From Sorghum bicolor (Eukaryota > Streptophyta > Magnoliopsida > Poales > Poaceae), in the NCBI RefSeq assembly GCF_000003195.3, contig NC_012871.2, forward strand, positions 17,056,658 to 17,120,657: a stretch of DNA of 64,000 nucleotides, written 5' to 3'. The notes beneath the pieces are model-generated. The model had not been told where the DNA came from, did not search any database, and saw only the letters and a list, made by a program, of their open reading frames with translations. Positions 33,321 through 46,306 of this stretch are shown piece after piece (the stretch's first letter is position 1; the number at the start of each line of letters is the position of its first letter). The position numbers were made by a program, and so were the translations under genes.

Positions 33321-33868
33321 GGATTCTAAAAAACACTTGGTGCTTGGTGACTGGTCGATTAATCTATTCAATTGCAGTCAGACTGGTAAATTCCACTTTT
33401 TAGACCTTGCTACAAGGTTCATACTTCGCCTTCCAGCAAGCTCGGGGACTACATCGGTACGATGCATCTGGCGATGCATCTCAGTTACAGAATTTCTTTG
33501 AGGACTTTTGTTTTGACCCTGGCACCACGTGCCTGCGTCACCTACTACCAGGCTCGGGGACTAAGTGGGCACACTTCACCTTGCGGTGAATTTGCTTGCT
33601 TTTTTGACGTTTATACCTTTCAAAAAAGTAAAGTGGGCACACTTCACCAGGAAAGAAATCTTTTTTGATTTAGAGCACCATGCATTCTTCGAACAACCTG
33701 CTTCTTTGAACCTGCTTCTTCAATGTCAATGTTGATCAACTGTCTTTTGAGTTGGTCAAAATACCGTTGCAACTGTTCGGGCGACTTTCCTGAAGACGTC
33801 AAGCCTTACTGATCGAAGAAGCTCAAGACGGCGTGTTACACCATAATACATGGTGCTCGGGGACTAGC
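33321..33868 (+). other. Tat1 3' non-coding region
   Basis: Non-coding sequence between the tandem array and the 3' LTR. The phrase gctcggggact recurs here as in the array, including just before the LTR (33856-33865), where it may serve as the polypurine tract. Confidence 0.5.
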
Positions 33869-34319
33869 TGTGGGGGTATAAACCCCTATACCCTTACGGC
33901 TGGACTTGGGTCAGGAGGCTTGGCCCATTACGAGACGAGTCCAAAGCTTGATCCGACAACCTGGAGTTCCGCGCAAGGAAACAAGATGTGGAGATCAAGC
34001 AGGATTCTGGTCGGTTAGAATAGGAATTATCCATGGCAATTGTAACCGACTAGGATTAGTTTCCAGATCTGTAACCCTGCCCTCCAGACTATATAAGGAG
34101 GGGCAAGGGACCCCCCTAGGACACATCATATTCTCTCAACACAAATCAATACGACCAGACGCAGGACGTAGGTATTACGCCAACTCGGCGGCCGAACCTG
34201 GATAAAAAGCTTGTCCGTGTCTTGCGTCACCATCGAGTTCGTAGTTTGCGCACCGTCTACCGATAAACTACTACCGTGGGTATACCCCAAGGTAGACTGC
34301 CGACTAGCTTTCATCGACA
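33869..34319 (+). repeat. 3' LTR of Tat1
   Basis: This 451-bp copy differs from the 5' LTR at one visible base and is followed by the TSD ccact (34320-34324). Confidence 0.95.
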
Positions 34320-34324
34320 CCACT

Positions 34325-35000
34325 AGGCTGTACTGCTAGAGTCGGGGGCCTGACAAGGGAAGTGCTTGGTAACTGCACCTAAGGAAGTGTGATCCCTGTT
34401 GCTACCATGAGTGTTGCCATCAAAGCTATCTGCTGGGCCTGGAAAAGCTAACTGCTGCTCCTGGAAAGCAAGCAGCTGCCTCTGAAGCTCATCCTGTCTG
34501 GCCTGCATCGCTGCATTGGTGGCAGCCAGCTCCCTGTCACGTCATGCCTGCTCCTCAGCTGCCCTCTGTTGGTCGGCTTTTATGCCCTCAAGTGTGGCAA
34601 GCAAAGCAGGATCAATAGTAGAAGAAGAGCCGCCAGCCTCATGGTCATGCTGCCTTGGAGGGAGATTTGGTATAGGCAGCTGATAGTCATCATCTGAGCT
34701 GTCTATGGCGAAGTCAAACTCACCCTCATCCTCAGTCTCTGCATCAGCCACTGATCCAATAGCAACGTCCTGCTCCTCCTCTGTCTCTGGGACAACCCCT
34801 GAACTACGAGTAGCCCTAGGAGAAGCTGGTGGAGCTCGGCCTCGTGATGCCTGTGGAGGTGCTGGAGCTCGTAGGTCGACGTGTGTGCTCATCATCTGCC
34901 TAGGGTCATAATGAGGAAACACAGTCACTATCTCACTCAGCTCTCTCTGAAGGTGGGGTGGTAGAGGATCGGCTCGGGCACGAAGAATAAGATACATCAA
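34325..35000 (-). pseudogene. SIRE post-pol (env-like) region, 5' part
   Basis: A minus-strand frame (34542-35000) begins with MMYLILRARADPLPPHLQ and continues through an acidic stretch (DSSDDDYQL) into a Gln-rich helix (RQDELQRQLLAFQEQQ in 34323-34508, after a stop). This layout, a folded N-terminus followed by low complexity and a coiled coil, is that of the SIRE region between pol and the 3' LTR. It is broken by stops and by the Tat1 insertion. Confidence 0.55.
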
Positions 35001-35160
35001 CCAGTGAGCATAAGGTAGCTATCGACGACCCCTGAACCCCTCAGCAATGGTATCCTCAATATCTGACACTATCAGATCCCATATGTCAAACTCCCGCTGA
35101 GCCACTAGGTGTGACACAAGCCACTGCTGAATCCAACTGAATCCATCACGATAGACAGGC

Positions 35161-35422
35161 TGAAAGGTCCAAATGGCTAGAGGGGGTGAATAGCCTATTT
35201 AAATTTTCTACAAACTCCAACTAGACAAGTTGATTAGTAAAACAAAAGGCGAAGCTAATCTAGCACTAGCAGAACTAAGCTATGCAAGCCACCTAAAGTC
35301 TAGTACAAGGTTAAACACTAAACCACAACAACAAGAGAAGGCTACACAACAACTCTATTCTAAACAAGAACTAAGCTATACAAGTTAAACTACTAGCAAG
35401 AAAAGCAAGTAGGTAAAGGAGT
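35161..35422 (-). repeat. copia-type LTR, first piece, interrupted by Tat2
   Basis: In element sense the piece ends tagccatttggacctttca, a common ending of grass SIRE-like copia LTRs. The LTR resumes at 47035 after Tat2. It abuts the SIRE remnant to its left, so it was probably inserted into it. Confidence 0.7.
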
Positions 35423-36133
35423 TGTTGACACCGTGTTTTGACACGAATCAGGAAAGTTAATGAAGCTTGGATCGACAGATGGAGAAGTAAAGACTGGCTG
35501 ATAAGGAAGTTGCCGATGGCCTATGATACCGATGATAAGGCAAAAGGAAGGGGATATGGTTAAGTTTGAAAACAGTGGTTGATCGGTGCCGATAGCTGAT
35601 GTTAACGATTGCCGATGCCGATGGAGGATGATATGCTGATGATGGTGAAGGAAGACGTGGGAGTCGTCGGGAGGACAATGCTGATGTGCCGATTGCCCAA
35701 GATAGATAAATTGTTGCTTTCCATAATTGTTAGAATTTATTTTATGTACGAGTTCTGTTGCATTTGGAATTAGAATCCTAGTCGTATTTGGTTGTAATTC
35801 TTTAGGACAAAGTATAAATATAGGCCTAGTAGCGATGTAAGAAAATGAATCAATACTATACACAACTTTTACATCTACTTTTGTGACGACTTCGTCAACT
35901 CGCATCTTTTCTTTTATTTACGAGTTCTTAAGAATTCTTCGAGTCATACTCGACAAGTTCTCGAGTTCCGCGTGAATACCTCTTGGCCGTGGCATCCGAG
36001 CGTATCGCTATTGTCGGGACCAAAGTATTCGAGTTACCACCTTTGTCGGTTGTAAGGTCAAATCGGCTGGCACGCCTCAACTTTGAATCGGGTATTAGCC
36101 CTTTGTGTTTGTAGATCCGCTTTTGCATCAACA
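35423..36133 (+). repeat. 5' LTR of Tat2
   Basis: The 711-bp LTR starts TGTTGACACCGTG and ends TTTTGCATCAACA. It is followed by catcttttggcacgcccggt, the primer-binding region. The other LTR has 12 extra bases in a tatctacttt repeat. Confidence 0.9.
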
Positions 36134-36179
36134 CATCTTTTGGCACGCCCGGTGGGACAAAGCTATCAACAAGATCAAC

Positions 36180-39100
36180 ATGGCTACTACTGAGTTCGAC
36201 ACAGACAACATCATTGCTGTGACGGAGGCTGATCTCAAGGATGAGCAGAAGCAAGCTATGACAAAAGCTATGGAGGAATACAAGCAACTCTGCTTGAAAT
36301 CCTTCAGTGTCAACAGGAGCGGTGAGGTGATCCAGAAGCAAGAACTGTCGATGCATCGATAGATTACCTTTGAAGCCAATCCTGGTAAATTGCAAGATAT
36401 GGTTGACAATGCTATTAATCGTGCTTTGATCAATCAATCCAGTGTGCTGTCCAATATTGTTTTCAATGTTGTGGCTAGAACTTTTAAAGAAGGACAGGCA
36501 CCACCACTATATGTTGGCCCAGCCTATCATCAGCCTGGATTGTCATCGGTCACAGCTCCATCGGCTCCTCCGGCCATTGCGGGTACAGAAGTTACTTCTC
36601 CTCCAAGCACATTATGGATGACTAATGGACAATCTACACCGATGAGAACCAATCCAACAACTTCAGAGGGACGGGTTCAACTTAACACAGATCTATCGGC
36701 ATCGGCGATGTCAGGATCTGTATTTCAGGATTACCAAGTTCCTCCCAATAATGGATGGACAGAGCAGTTTTTCTTTCCACATATGACGCAACAGAATCAT
36801 CAAGCTACAGGATTCCAACAGGGGCAAATGCAGGTCGGTTTTCAGAATCAAGGACCGGTCAATCAACCAATGAATATTGCTCAACAGATCGGTGGCCAAC
36901 AAGCTATGGCCAACGCTATGTTCCCTAGAGATCGTGCACCTCAGAGACACGTGGAAGCTTATCAGCAGGTGCCAGAACCTCAGCCCGCACATCGGCAGGG
37001 TGCCGATGCCTATTGGGCCGATAAGATAGCTGAAGTAATGAGAGATCAGTTTGGGATAAAGCCCAAGGCCAATACTTATTCTTATCGGACACTGTATCCC
37101 ACTGCATATGATTTGATTCCACTTCCAAATCGATACAAGGTGCCAGATTTTATTAAATTCTCTGGACAAGATGATACATCAACTATGGAACATGTCAATC
37201 GGTTCATCATACAGTGTGGAGAAGCGGCTAACAGAGATGAGCTAAGAGTTCGCTTGTTTTCGTCATCTTTGTTGGGATCGGCATTTACCTGGTTTATCTC
37301 GTTGCCTCCAAACTCAGTTATTACCTGGGCCGATCTAGAAAAACAGTTCGACAAATATTTATTTTCTGGAGTCCATGAGAAGAAGATCACCGATTTAGTG
37401 AGGCTGAGACAACACAATGATGAATCGGTTGAAAGCTTTGTGCAAAGGTTGTGGGATGTCAAGAATAAATGTTATAGTGTGGTTCTGGATGATCGACAGT
37501 TGGTCAATTTGGCTTTCCAGAGATTGTTGCCACATATTAAAGACAAGTATGCTGGTCAAGAGTTTGAAAGTCTGAGTCATTTAGTGCAGAGGATTTCTGA
37601 TCAAGATATTAAGGCTTTTGAACCTAGAAAGGCTTGGAATAAGAAAGTATCATTTGTTGATGAGGCAATGAGTCCAGATTCTGATGAAGAACCAATGATC
37701 GGCTTGGCGGAGTGGGTAAAAAACAAAAAGCCGATGTCCTGTCCTTTTAGCCAAAAAGAACCAAAGAAATTTGCTTTTGATATTACTAAGGCCGATAGAA
37801 TATTTGATTTCTTGCTTCAAGAAGGGCAGATTAAATTGTCACCTAATCATGTAATCCCATCGGCAGAGGAGTTGAAGAAGATCAAGTATTGCAAGTGGCA
37901 TAATGCAACATCACACAGCACAAATGAGTGCAAAGTGTTTAGGCAACAGTTGCAATCGGCTATAGAGTCTGGGAGGATTAAGTTTGATAATTCCAAAGCT
38001 CAGAAACCGATGAAGATTGATCAACATCCTTTCCCTGCGAACATGCTGGATGCCAAAGGCAAGACTAAAGTCTTAACATCAAAAGCAGCTGAGAAGAACG
38101 CATCGGTGAATCCCCAGCATCAGGTAACTACCAATGATGCCAAGGGCAAAGGCTTGATCCAGGAAGGTAGCAGCTCTCGGAGACCTCCTCGATCTAGTAT
38201 TGTTATTACCCATAGGCGACTTCGGGAAACATGGCAGCAACATGAAGATCGATATCGTTGTCGGCAAGAGGATCGACGTCGAGAGGAAGAAAGACGCCGA
38301 CAAGAGTGGAATCGCCATAAAGATCACTAGAATTGCCCATTCTTCATTCATTGTTGGGAGCAAAATATCAAGCTACCGACTCTTAGAGACTGCCCTGAGT
38401 GCAATGGTTATAATCGGCATGACCGGCCGAATCGACGATTCCAGAACGATGATCGACGCTTTAATGAGCCGATCACGGGGAGGATGTCAGTTCATGATCG
38501 GCTGGGGGGCAGACTTAGTGTGCATGATAGGTTTGGTGAACGTATTGGTTATTTTCCAAGGAACTAATAAGAGCTTGAAGAAATGGCAAATGTACGGGTG
38601 CCCGATGAATTTATTTTCTATAGGGATGCTAATACTCATCGGGTGGAATCAAGGGAGGTGCGCTATCAACCGGTGCGGAAGACACAGTTTCCCCAGTGGT
38701 GTCCAGAAGGATTAACCAGGACACAGAAAAGGAGGATGCAGCGAGAGAGGTAGGAAGAATTAAGTAGGGAAGAAATTTCTTCTAAGTCCGAAAATCGGCA
38801 GCAATCAGATCCCAGGGGAAAAGGGCCATCGACAGATGTTAACATGGTGTTTATGTTGCCGATGGAGTTTCTTGCACCTTTCAGTGATGATGAGGAGATA
38901 GATTTCCCTAATCAGATAGCTCAGTTGGCACTTGACCCAATGACAGCTATTTTTGAGAAGCCTTCTGATGATGAAAGACAACATCTTAAGGCTCTGTTTG
39001 TCAAAGACAGGGTTGATGGGCAGTCAATTTCCAAGATACTCATTGATGGAGGGGCTGCAATTAACATTATGCCATATGCAGTATATTGGAAACTTGACAA

Positions 39101-39509
39101 AGGAGATCAAGATTTGACTAAGGCCGATATGATGTTGAAATATTTTGAAGGGAATGTATCTCCAGTCAAGGGAGCTATATGTGTTGAATTGACCATCGGC
39201 AACAAGACCTTGCCGACGACTTTCTTTGTTATCAGAGGAAAAGGTGCATATAATTTACTGCTAGGGAGAGATTGGATTCATGCCAATTGGTGTATTCCTT
39301 CTACAATGCACCAGTGTCCTGTTCAGTGGGTAGGTGACAAAATTGAGATTGTCCCAGGAGATTCCTCATATGTCATTGCATCGGCAAAATCAGATACTTA
39401 TAAGAGGACCATATGCATCTCAGGGGAAGTTTGGGAAAAATATTTGCTCAAGGTTGCCGATTATGAAATTCCACCGATCCAAGCAGTCGGTTCTGATAAG
39501 GAATTTTAA
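36180..39509 (+). pseudogene. Tat2 Gag-protease, several stops
   Basis: The ATG at 36180 opens a Gag closely matching Tat3's (VTEADLKDEQKQ, KVPDFIKFSGQDDTSTMEH). Stops include TAG at 36360-36362 (Tat3 has CAG) and TAG at 38328-38330 (Tat3 has TGG), with further lesions between 38330 and 38844. The aspartic protease is readable (ILIDGGAAINIMPYAVY, LLLGRDWIHAN). The frame ends TAATG at 39507-39511, overlapping the RT start as in Tat3. Confidence 0.88.
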
Positions 39510-42296
39510 TGGATAGGTTCACCGATGATGGAAAGTTCGGACAGGGGTTTACATCGGCTGATGATCTAGTAGAAGTATATATAGGTAATGGTGATAGACC
39601 AAAGCCTACTTTTATTAGCGCTAAATTAGATTCTGGATGTAAGTAGCAATTAACTGATTTGTTAAAAGAATATAAAGATTGCTTTGCTTGGGATTATACC
39701 GAGATGCCTGGTTTAGACCGATCAATTGTTGAACATCCGATGCCTATTAAGTCTGGATTTCAGCCACATCAGTAGCCACCACGCCGATGCAATCCTAATA
39801 TTCTTCCTGATATTAAGGCTAAAATAACCAAACTTATTGAAGCTAAGTGTTGGAATACACAAGGAAGCATGGTTTAAAGATGAACCCTAATAAATGTGCA
39901 TTTGGTGTATCGGCAGGACAGTTTCTTGGTTTTATGGTGCATCTAAGAGGAATTGAAATTAGTAGAAGATCTATTGATGCCATCAACAAAATAGTTGCTC
40001 CTACCACTAAAACTGAGCTTCAATCATTGATCGGCAAAGTTAATTTTATCAAACGATTTATATCTAATTTGCCGGGTAAGATTCGTGCTTTCAGCCCTTT
40101 GCTTAAGTTAAAAGCCGATCAAAAATTTGTGTGGTGAAAGGAGCAACAATTAGCCTTGGATGAAATCAAGAATTATTTAACAAATCCTCCAGTTTTGGTT
40201 CCACCTCAACAAGGAAAGCCCTTCTGATTATATTTGTCTGCCGATGATATGGTCATCGGTTCAGCTCTCATTCAAGAATTTGAGGGAAAGGAGCGTGTAA
40301 TTTATTATCTAAGTAGAAGATTGGTGGATGCTGAAACAAGGTATTCGGTAATTGAAAAATTATGTTTATGCTTATACTTTTCTTGTGTCAAATTGAGACA
40401 TTACTTGCTATCAGCCGAATGCACTGTTGTGTGCAAAGATGATGTAGTCCGGTACATGTTATCAATGCCGATTATCAGCGGTAGAATCAGCAAGTGGATA
40501 TTAGCATTGTTGGAATTCGACTTGCGTTACGAATCGGCTAAAGCAGTCAAAGGGCAGATCATGGCCGATTTTGTAACTCAACATTGTGGTGTGGAGGATA
40601 CTTTGGAAATTGTTCCTTGGACAGTCTTCTTTGATGGATCTACATGTGATCAGGGGGCAGGTATCGGTATAGTGCTAATTTCTCCTCGAGGAAAGAAGTA
40701 TGAATTTTCTTTACCGATTGTTGCCACGTCGACAAATAATCAAGTTGAGTACCAAGCCTTAATCAAAGGGTTAGAATTATTAAAAGAAGTTCATGTCGAT
40801 GCTATTGAGATTTTCGGTGATTCTATGCTTGTTATAAACCAGTTGGCTGGAAGTTATGAATGCCGAAGTGAAGTTTTGATAGCATATTATGAAAGGTGTG
40901 TACGATTGTTGAAGGAATTAAGGGATTTCTGATTAGAGCATATTCCTCGGTTGCATAATGAAGAAGCTAACCGATTGGCTCAACATGCCTCGGGATATCA
41001 ACCCATCTTGGAAATATTATCGGCAGTCAGTGCCGATGATTGAAGGAGAGAAATTATTGATTATTTGAAAGATCCATCCAAGAAAGTTGAGAGGCGTGTT
41101 ATGTTTCAAGCTACAAAGTATGTACTCCTTGAAGAAGAACTGTATTATCGTACGATAGATGGAGTCTTGCTTAAATGTTTAGGTGATGATGATCTAAAAG
41201 CTTGATGGGTGAAATTCATGAGGGAGTGTGTGGAGCACATCAATCGGCTTTTAAGATGAAGTGGATGATTCAGAGGAATGGATATTATTGGCCGACAATA
41301 CTTGAGGATTGCGTTAAGTATTTTAAAGGATGTCAAGGGTGTCAAAAATTTGGCAACATCCAAAGGGCGCCCGCATCAGCTATGGATCCTATTATTAAAC
41401 CTTGGCCGTTTAGGGGTTGGGCTATTGATCTCATCGGTCAGATTTATCCACCATCAAGCAAGAGGCATAAGTTTATCTTGGTTGTCACTGATTACTTCAC
41501 CAAGTGGGTTGAGGCTATTCTCTTGAACAAAGTAACATTGACTAATATGATTGATTTTGTAAAGGAGCATATTGTTTACCAATTTGGCATTCCCCAAACA
41601 ATTACTACCGATCAGGGTACTATGTTTACATCGGGAGAGTTTGATGAGTTTGCAATCGGTATGGGGATTAAGGTGTTGAATTCTTCTCCTTACTATGCTC
41701 AAGCTAATGGGCAGGCCGAAGCTTCTAACAAAGAAATTATTTAGCTCATTAAGCGGAAGATTGAAGAAAATCCTAGGAAATAGCATACATTGTTAAATGA
41801 AGCCTTATGGTCATATCGGATGGCGTGTCATGGTTCAACCAAAGTATCACCCTATCAACTGGTGTATGGACACGATGCAGTATTACCATGGGAAATTAAA
41901 ACTGGTTCTAGGCGGTTGTTTTCTCAGGATCAGCTAACTGCCGATGATTATGCTACTTTGATGAAAGATGAGTTGGATGATTTAGCAGGGCATCGGTTGA
42001 GAGCTTTAATTAGCATAGAGGAAAATAAAAAGAGAGTTGCTAAATGGTATGACAAGAAAGTAAAGGTCAAAGAGTTTGCCGATGGAGATTTGGTGTGGAA
42101 GTTGATTCTACCGATTGGGACTAAGAGCTCAAAGTTTGGAAAATGGTCTCCTAATTGGGAGGGTCCTTATCGGATAAATCGATCTGCTCTTGTCAATGCT
42201 TATATTTTAGAAACTCTCGAAGGCGTTGAATTTCCCAGAGCATTAAATGGAAAGTATTTAAAGAAATATTACCCTAGTATCTGGATTGATGCATAA
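39509..42296 (+). pseudogene. Tat2 RT-RNase H-integrase, 445-bp deletion and stops
   Basis: It begins MDRFTDDGK. After KLIEAK the sequence jumps to the segment matching Tat3 58519, losing 445 bp that in Tat3 encode the RT palm with YIDD. The breakpoint has the microhomology agt. 445 is not a multiple of three. RNase H (DGSTCDQGAGIGIVL) and integrase (GCQGCQKF; TTDQGTMF; ANGQAEASNK) follow, with TAG, TGA and TAA stops at several points. It cannot make active RT. Confidence 0.88.
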
Positions 42297-42306
42297 AAGT
42301 TTAGAT

Positions 42307-42394
42307 GCCGATAACAGTCCTATCGGCTGGACATAATGTCAAGTGTATCTGGGGCCATGCATAGAGTTTAAGTGCCGATAACAGTCCTATCGGC
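42307..42394. other. Two 21-nt hairpins between convergent Tat2 genes
   Basis: gccgataacagtcctatcggc occurs at 42307-42327 and 42374-42394: a 7-bp stem (gccgata/tatcggc) with a 7-nt loop. They lie in the 154-bp gap between the pol stop and the antisense gene stop. Confidence 0.75.
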
Positions 42395-42450
42395 TGGAAC
42401 AAATGATTAAAGTTTTGAGAAAGAAGTTAAGCAAGCGACCGATGACGTGT

Positions 42451-45400
42451 TCACTGGTTCAGCAAAGTTTGGATGGCCAATATTGCGCGTAGACGAATTT
42501 GGTTGGCCTCCTCTATCTCTCGGGTATCTTCATCGGCAGAACCTTCCACCGACTTCAACTTTTTCTTCATGAGCAATGGTTTGCGAGTTTGAACATTTCT
42601 CTCTTGCTGAAGAGCATTGAGCGCATTGGGCAGTTGGCTTTCTTCCTGTTGAGCTTGAGTTAGGGCCTCTTCCACCTGCTTTAGTTCAGCCAGCAAAGCC
42701 TCCCTTTTAGCCGATAGATCAGAGATTCTCTGTTTAAGTTCGGCACCTGAGGATTATAGAACGCCGATGCTCTTATGCTTCTCATCGGCAGCATGCTTCA
42801 CTTGCAGCATTTTCTCTTTGAGCTGAGCGTAAGCAGCTCTATCGGCAAGGCGCTAAGTGGCTTTTTGGTACTGGAGCTGACGACTTTCTAGGTGGGCAGC
42901 TTGAAAGAGGATTTCTTCGGCATCGGCTGAAATCTAACCACGGAGAATCTTGAATATGGCCTTGGCTGGGTCGGAGTCATCCACTAGCTGAGTTGTGTCT
43001 TGATGCAACAGAGCTAGTAAATCTTCCAACTTGGTCTTGATTTCTGCCGATGTAATGCCGATTGCCTTTGAGGAGCTTGCTTCATCACCTTCATCATCGG
43101 AAATATTGATAGCGAAGGAGAATAGGCTATCGGGAGAGTCTTGCTCCTGCAAAAGAAAGCAAATAAGTTATCCAAAATTATGTATTGACAATGCAAAATC
43201 TGATAAATCGGGTAACTTACTTGCTTCAAGGCGATTTCTTGTCTCTGGCGTGGAGACATAGCTGGCACCATAGTTTGATCGGCTGAAGCTGCCGATGGAA
43301 TATCTTCAACTGAAAATTACCAAGAATCACAATGGTATTTATAAAATCATCGGTAATGATTCTGTAATCAGTACTTTACCTTGAGGAGGAATAGCGATTG
43401 TCTGCTCAGGAGGGACAACCGATGATGTGCCCAAATCGGTAGGGTCAGTGATCTGACCAGACACATCGGCTGGACCCGCTTGCGGAGGGGAAGGCACTTC
43501 TTGCGTCTGAGGCTCTGATTGAGGAGGAGAGGGTGCTACCTGGATCGGGGATGCTGGACGAGGTGGAGAGGATGGTGCTATCTTCTATCGCTTTGGCTGG
43601 GTCTTAGTGCTCTTTGGACCTTTTCTCTTATGTGGAGCTTGACTGGGATGGGGGCATCTGCACTCGATGTTTGAGTCCTCTTGGCCTTTGTCGATGCACC
43701 AGTCTGTTGTTACAAAGACAAAATTTCATGAGTTAGACATAAGAAAAGGAATTGGTGGAGTTTTGCTAAAATTTGGTGCAAACAGAGTTACCGATGATGT
43801 TCCCGTTGCGACCGATGTGCCCTGAAAAGATAATGTAAGTATAGAATGAAATCGGTGTGATAAGGAAGATTGAGAGTTTACCTTGAAAGCTTGTGCCAGA
43901 GTGGTAGCAGCTACCGATGGAGAAACTTTCGACCGCTTGGTGGTCGTCTTTTTAAAGCGTATGTTTCGGTGCGTCAGAGCTGCTAGACTTGGTGCATTAT
44001 GGCTGATCAAAGGGATCGGGCCTGATTGGAGGAGCTCGATTGGTCTTCCACTTCTACTCACCGTCGATGCTGGGTCATCAACCTGATGAGATGGAAAAAA
44101 GTGAGTTGCCAATAAAGTTAGAACTAGCAAAGGAACTTAAGTGTCGACAAGGAACTTACCACATTATTGGGAACTTTATAATTGGAGTCAATCATGTTGC
44201 GGTACATGTGAGCCGATACCCTGAACAGATGCTCCTTCCATTCTTTCCACCAGTGTTTGTATAGCTGAGTGAAAAAGAGAGCTGGAACCCAAGCCGATAG
44301 GTCAATATCTGTCGTATCGGCATCTGGCTGGAGCTGAGCTATCCTGATCCACTCAAGTCTGCTGGTTATTGTCTCTCTTGGTTTTACAACATGAGCATAA
44401 CAAAGTCTGATCAGCAGTTGACCAAAGGCTAGTTGGCGAGCTAGTGTCGATGGGTTGTAAAACTCATAGGTGGTGTTAATGTTCTTCCCACTGCCAAAGC
44501 TATTCACTGGAATTGCTCTTGGGGTGATGATTGCCATCATCAGATCATTGTCTTTGTTAAGAGCATTATCAAAAGGATGGAAGGAGCACGTAAATCTGGT
44601 CTCTGGATCTTCATAAGCATTCATGCTCGCTGATCTTTGGAAAGGCCATCATACAGAGTTTGAAAGAATCGGCCGACCTGGGTTTCGTTGGAGCCGGTAC
44701 CGGGGAGGACTATAATAAATTCACCATAATTGAGGGGTGAGCGAGTTGCCGATTCATCATCTACTAGTTCTTAATCTTCGGCAATATCTCAAAGGAATTA
44801 TTGTGCAAAAAAGTCAAACCAAAGGCATTTGTGCATATGAACGTTGAGCCACATGTTGATGAACCACCAAGGGCCTCCTAGATGCCGATGGGTTCACCTA
44901 GCAGGAGTTTCTCAGTTACTTGATGGAGGAGATGATAAACGGAGCCTAACAGGTATCGGCCAAGAGGGAATCGACCACCATCAGCTAACCTTTCTGCTGC
45001 AAATAAATAGACAGAGGTTGGTCCTACCGATCGACCGCAGAAAATTAACTTGTCTAGCCACATATTCAGAAAAGTGGCATGCTCCCTCTGACCAACCGGT
45101 CCCGTTCGTTGGTATTTCTAGATATACCCTGACCAACCGCCGATGTTGCGGGTTTCTACTTTGTATTCGGCTTTGCGGCCGAATAGCTGGCCATCATCGG
45201 CAGTTGCAATATCTAGGCCACTAAGCATAACGACATCGGCAAGAGTAGGGGAAGCTGGGCCATGACCAAAGATGAAAGCATTGAAGGTGTCTGACCAAAA
45301 ATATGAGGCGGCTACCAACACTGATTCATTCTTTTCCATATTGGCGATGGAAAGCCTGACACACTGATCTATCTTACGTTCACCCCAGTATACTTCATTA

Positions 45401-45870
45401 GTGTTACTGACCCTCAAAAACCAATCCTTCCATCCTTTGGTGGGGTTTGGCCAGGATCGGAAGGTGTCCTTCCACAGATCTAAGGAGAAATTTTCGGCCC
45501 TAAAAGGAATTCTATTGGTTTCTGCATTGATCAAATCAGTGGGATCTGGGTCACCCAGTGGACCGAGGCATTGGAGGTGGGGTTGTTCACTAGGAATGAC
45601 AATTTTCTCGCTCAACTCCTAAAGTTCGAAGATTGAAAGAATAGAGAAAAAAAGGAGAGGAAGCTAAGTAAGTAGACTTGCAAAAAGGTAAAGAATTGCA
45701 GTAGAGGAATAGGACGGATTAACCTCAGGCACGATGAAGTTGACGACCATTTCTTCCCGGAGAAGGAGTCGAAGACTTGGAGATTCTTGGGGAAGTTCTT
45801 GCTGCACGAGCTCATGAGTTCTTCGTGAAAGCCGCCGCCAGAGGATGAATCTGGGAATGGAGGATGGCAA
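42451..45870 (-). pseudogene. Tat2 antisense gene, plant-mobile-domain-like, decayed
   Basis: Minus-strand exons inferred by comparison with Tat3 include 45724-45870 (start MPSSIPRF), 44160-45618 and 43882-44082, with more down to 42451. The large exon carries ASYFWSDTFNAFIFGHG and PTLADVVMLSGLDI, resembling the plant mobile domain (aminotransferase-like, PF10536 in my memory). It has TAG at 45118-45120 where Tat3 has CAG, plus other stops. The C-terminal exon is coiled-coil rich. The original first exon is visible here; in Tat3 it is off the window. Confidence 0.7.
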
Positions 45871-46306
45871 GGTGGGGAAAGAGTGTTGAGGAAGGAAGTA
45901 TTTATAGGTTAAAGTGAGCAGGGATATTTCTGACTTATCTCTTTGCCGTATCCGTGAAATTCGAGGATGTTCAGATAGATATGGTAACTGTTTGCACGAT
46001 AATCAAGGGATTGTGCAGGTGATTTGACAGCAAGTAATTATGATTTTAGGAGATATTTCACTATGTAGGATCTCTTGGTCGGCTCATCGGCAGCCAACTC
46101 TAATAGAACAGTTGCCGATGAACGTATCGTTAGGAGGTTTGGTTTGGGTGGTTGAGAGATTCGAGGTATATGCTAGAAATCTGGGTTAAGGTTGTTTGGA
46201 TTTGGTAATTAATTGCTATCAGAAGGAAATAATTGTGAAAAGGCATCATTATCAGAAGAGAATTTCGGAGCATTAATGATTTTATAATCTGAAATTGAGG
46301 GGCATG

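Larger units (their letters stand above)
22950..34319 (+). mobile_element. Tat-lineage Ty3/gypsy element 1 (Tat1), 11.4 kb
   Basis: The 451-bp LTRs (22950-23400, 33869-34319) differ at one visible base (g or a in ctttcRtcgaca). The target duplication ccact is at 22945-22949 and 34320-34324. Internally there is a Gag-Pol frame with RT, RNase H, a second archaeal-type RNase H and integrase, then about 4.8 kb holding an antisense spliced gene and a 70-bp tandem array. The dual RNase H and the long post-pol region place it in the Tat clade. Near-identical LTRs imply very recent transposition even though protease is missing, so it may have moved with proteins from another copy. Confidence 0.95.
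20427..35160 (-). mobile_element. SIRE-type copia remnant, 3' part only, split by Tat1
   Basis: In element sense (right to left) it consists of post-pol sequence at 34325-35160, then 21921-22949, a polypurine tract and a 3' LTR at 20427-21920. Tat1 (22950-34319) interrupts it with TSD ccact. Gag and pol are missing; the right side ends where another LTR begins at 35161. The family assignment follows from the LTR's similarity to 50506-52052, which is followed by a SIRE-type gag. Confidence 0.8.
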
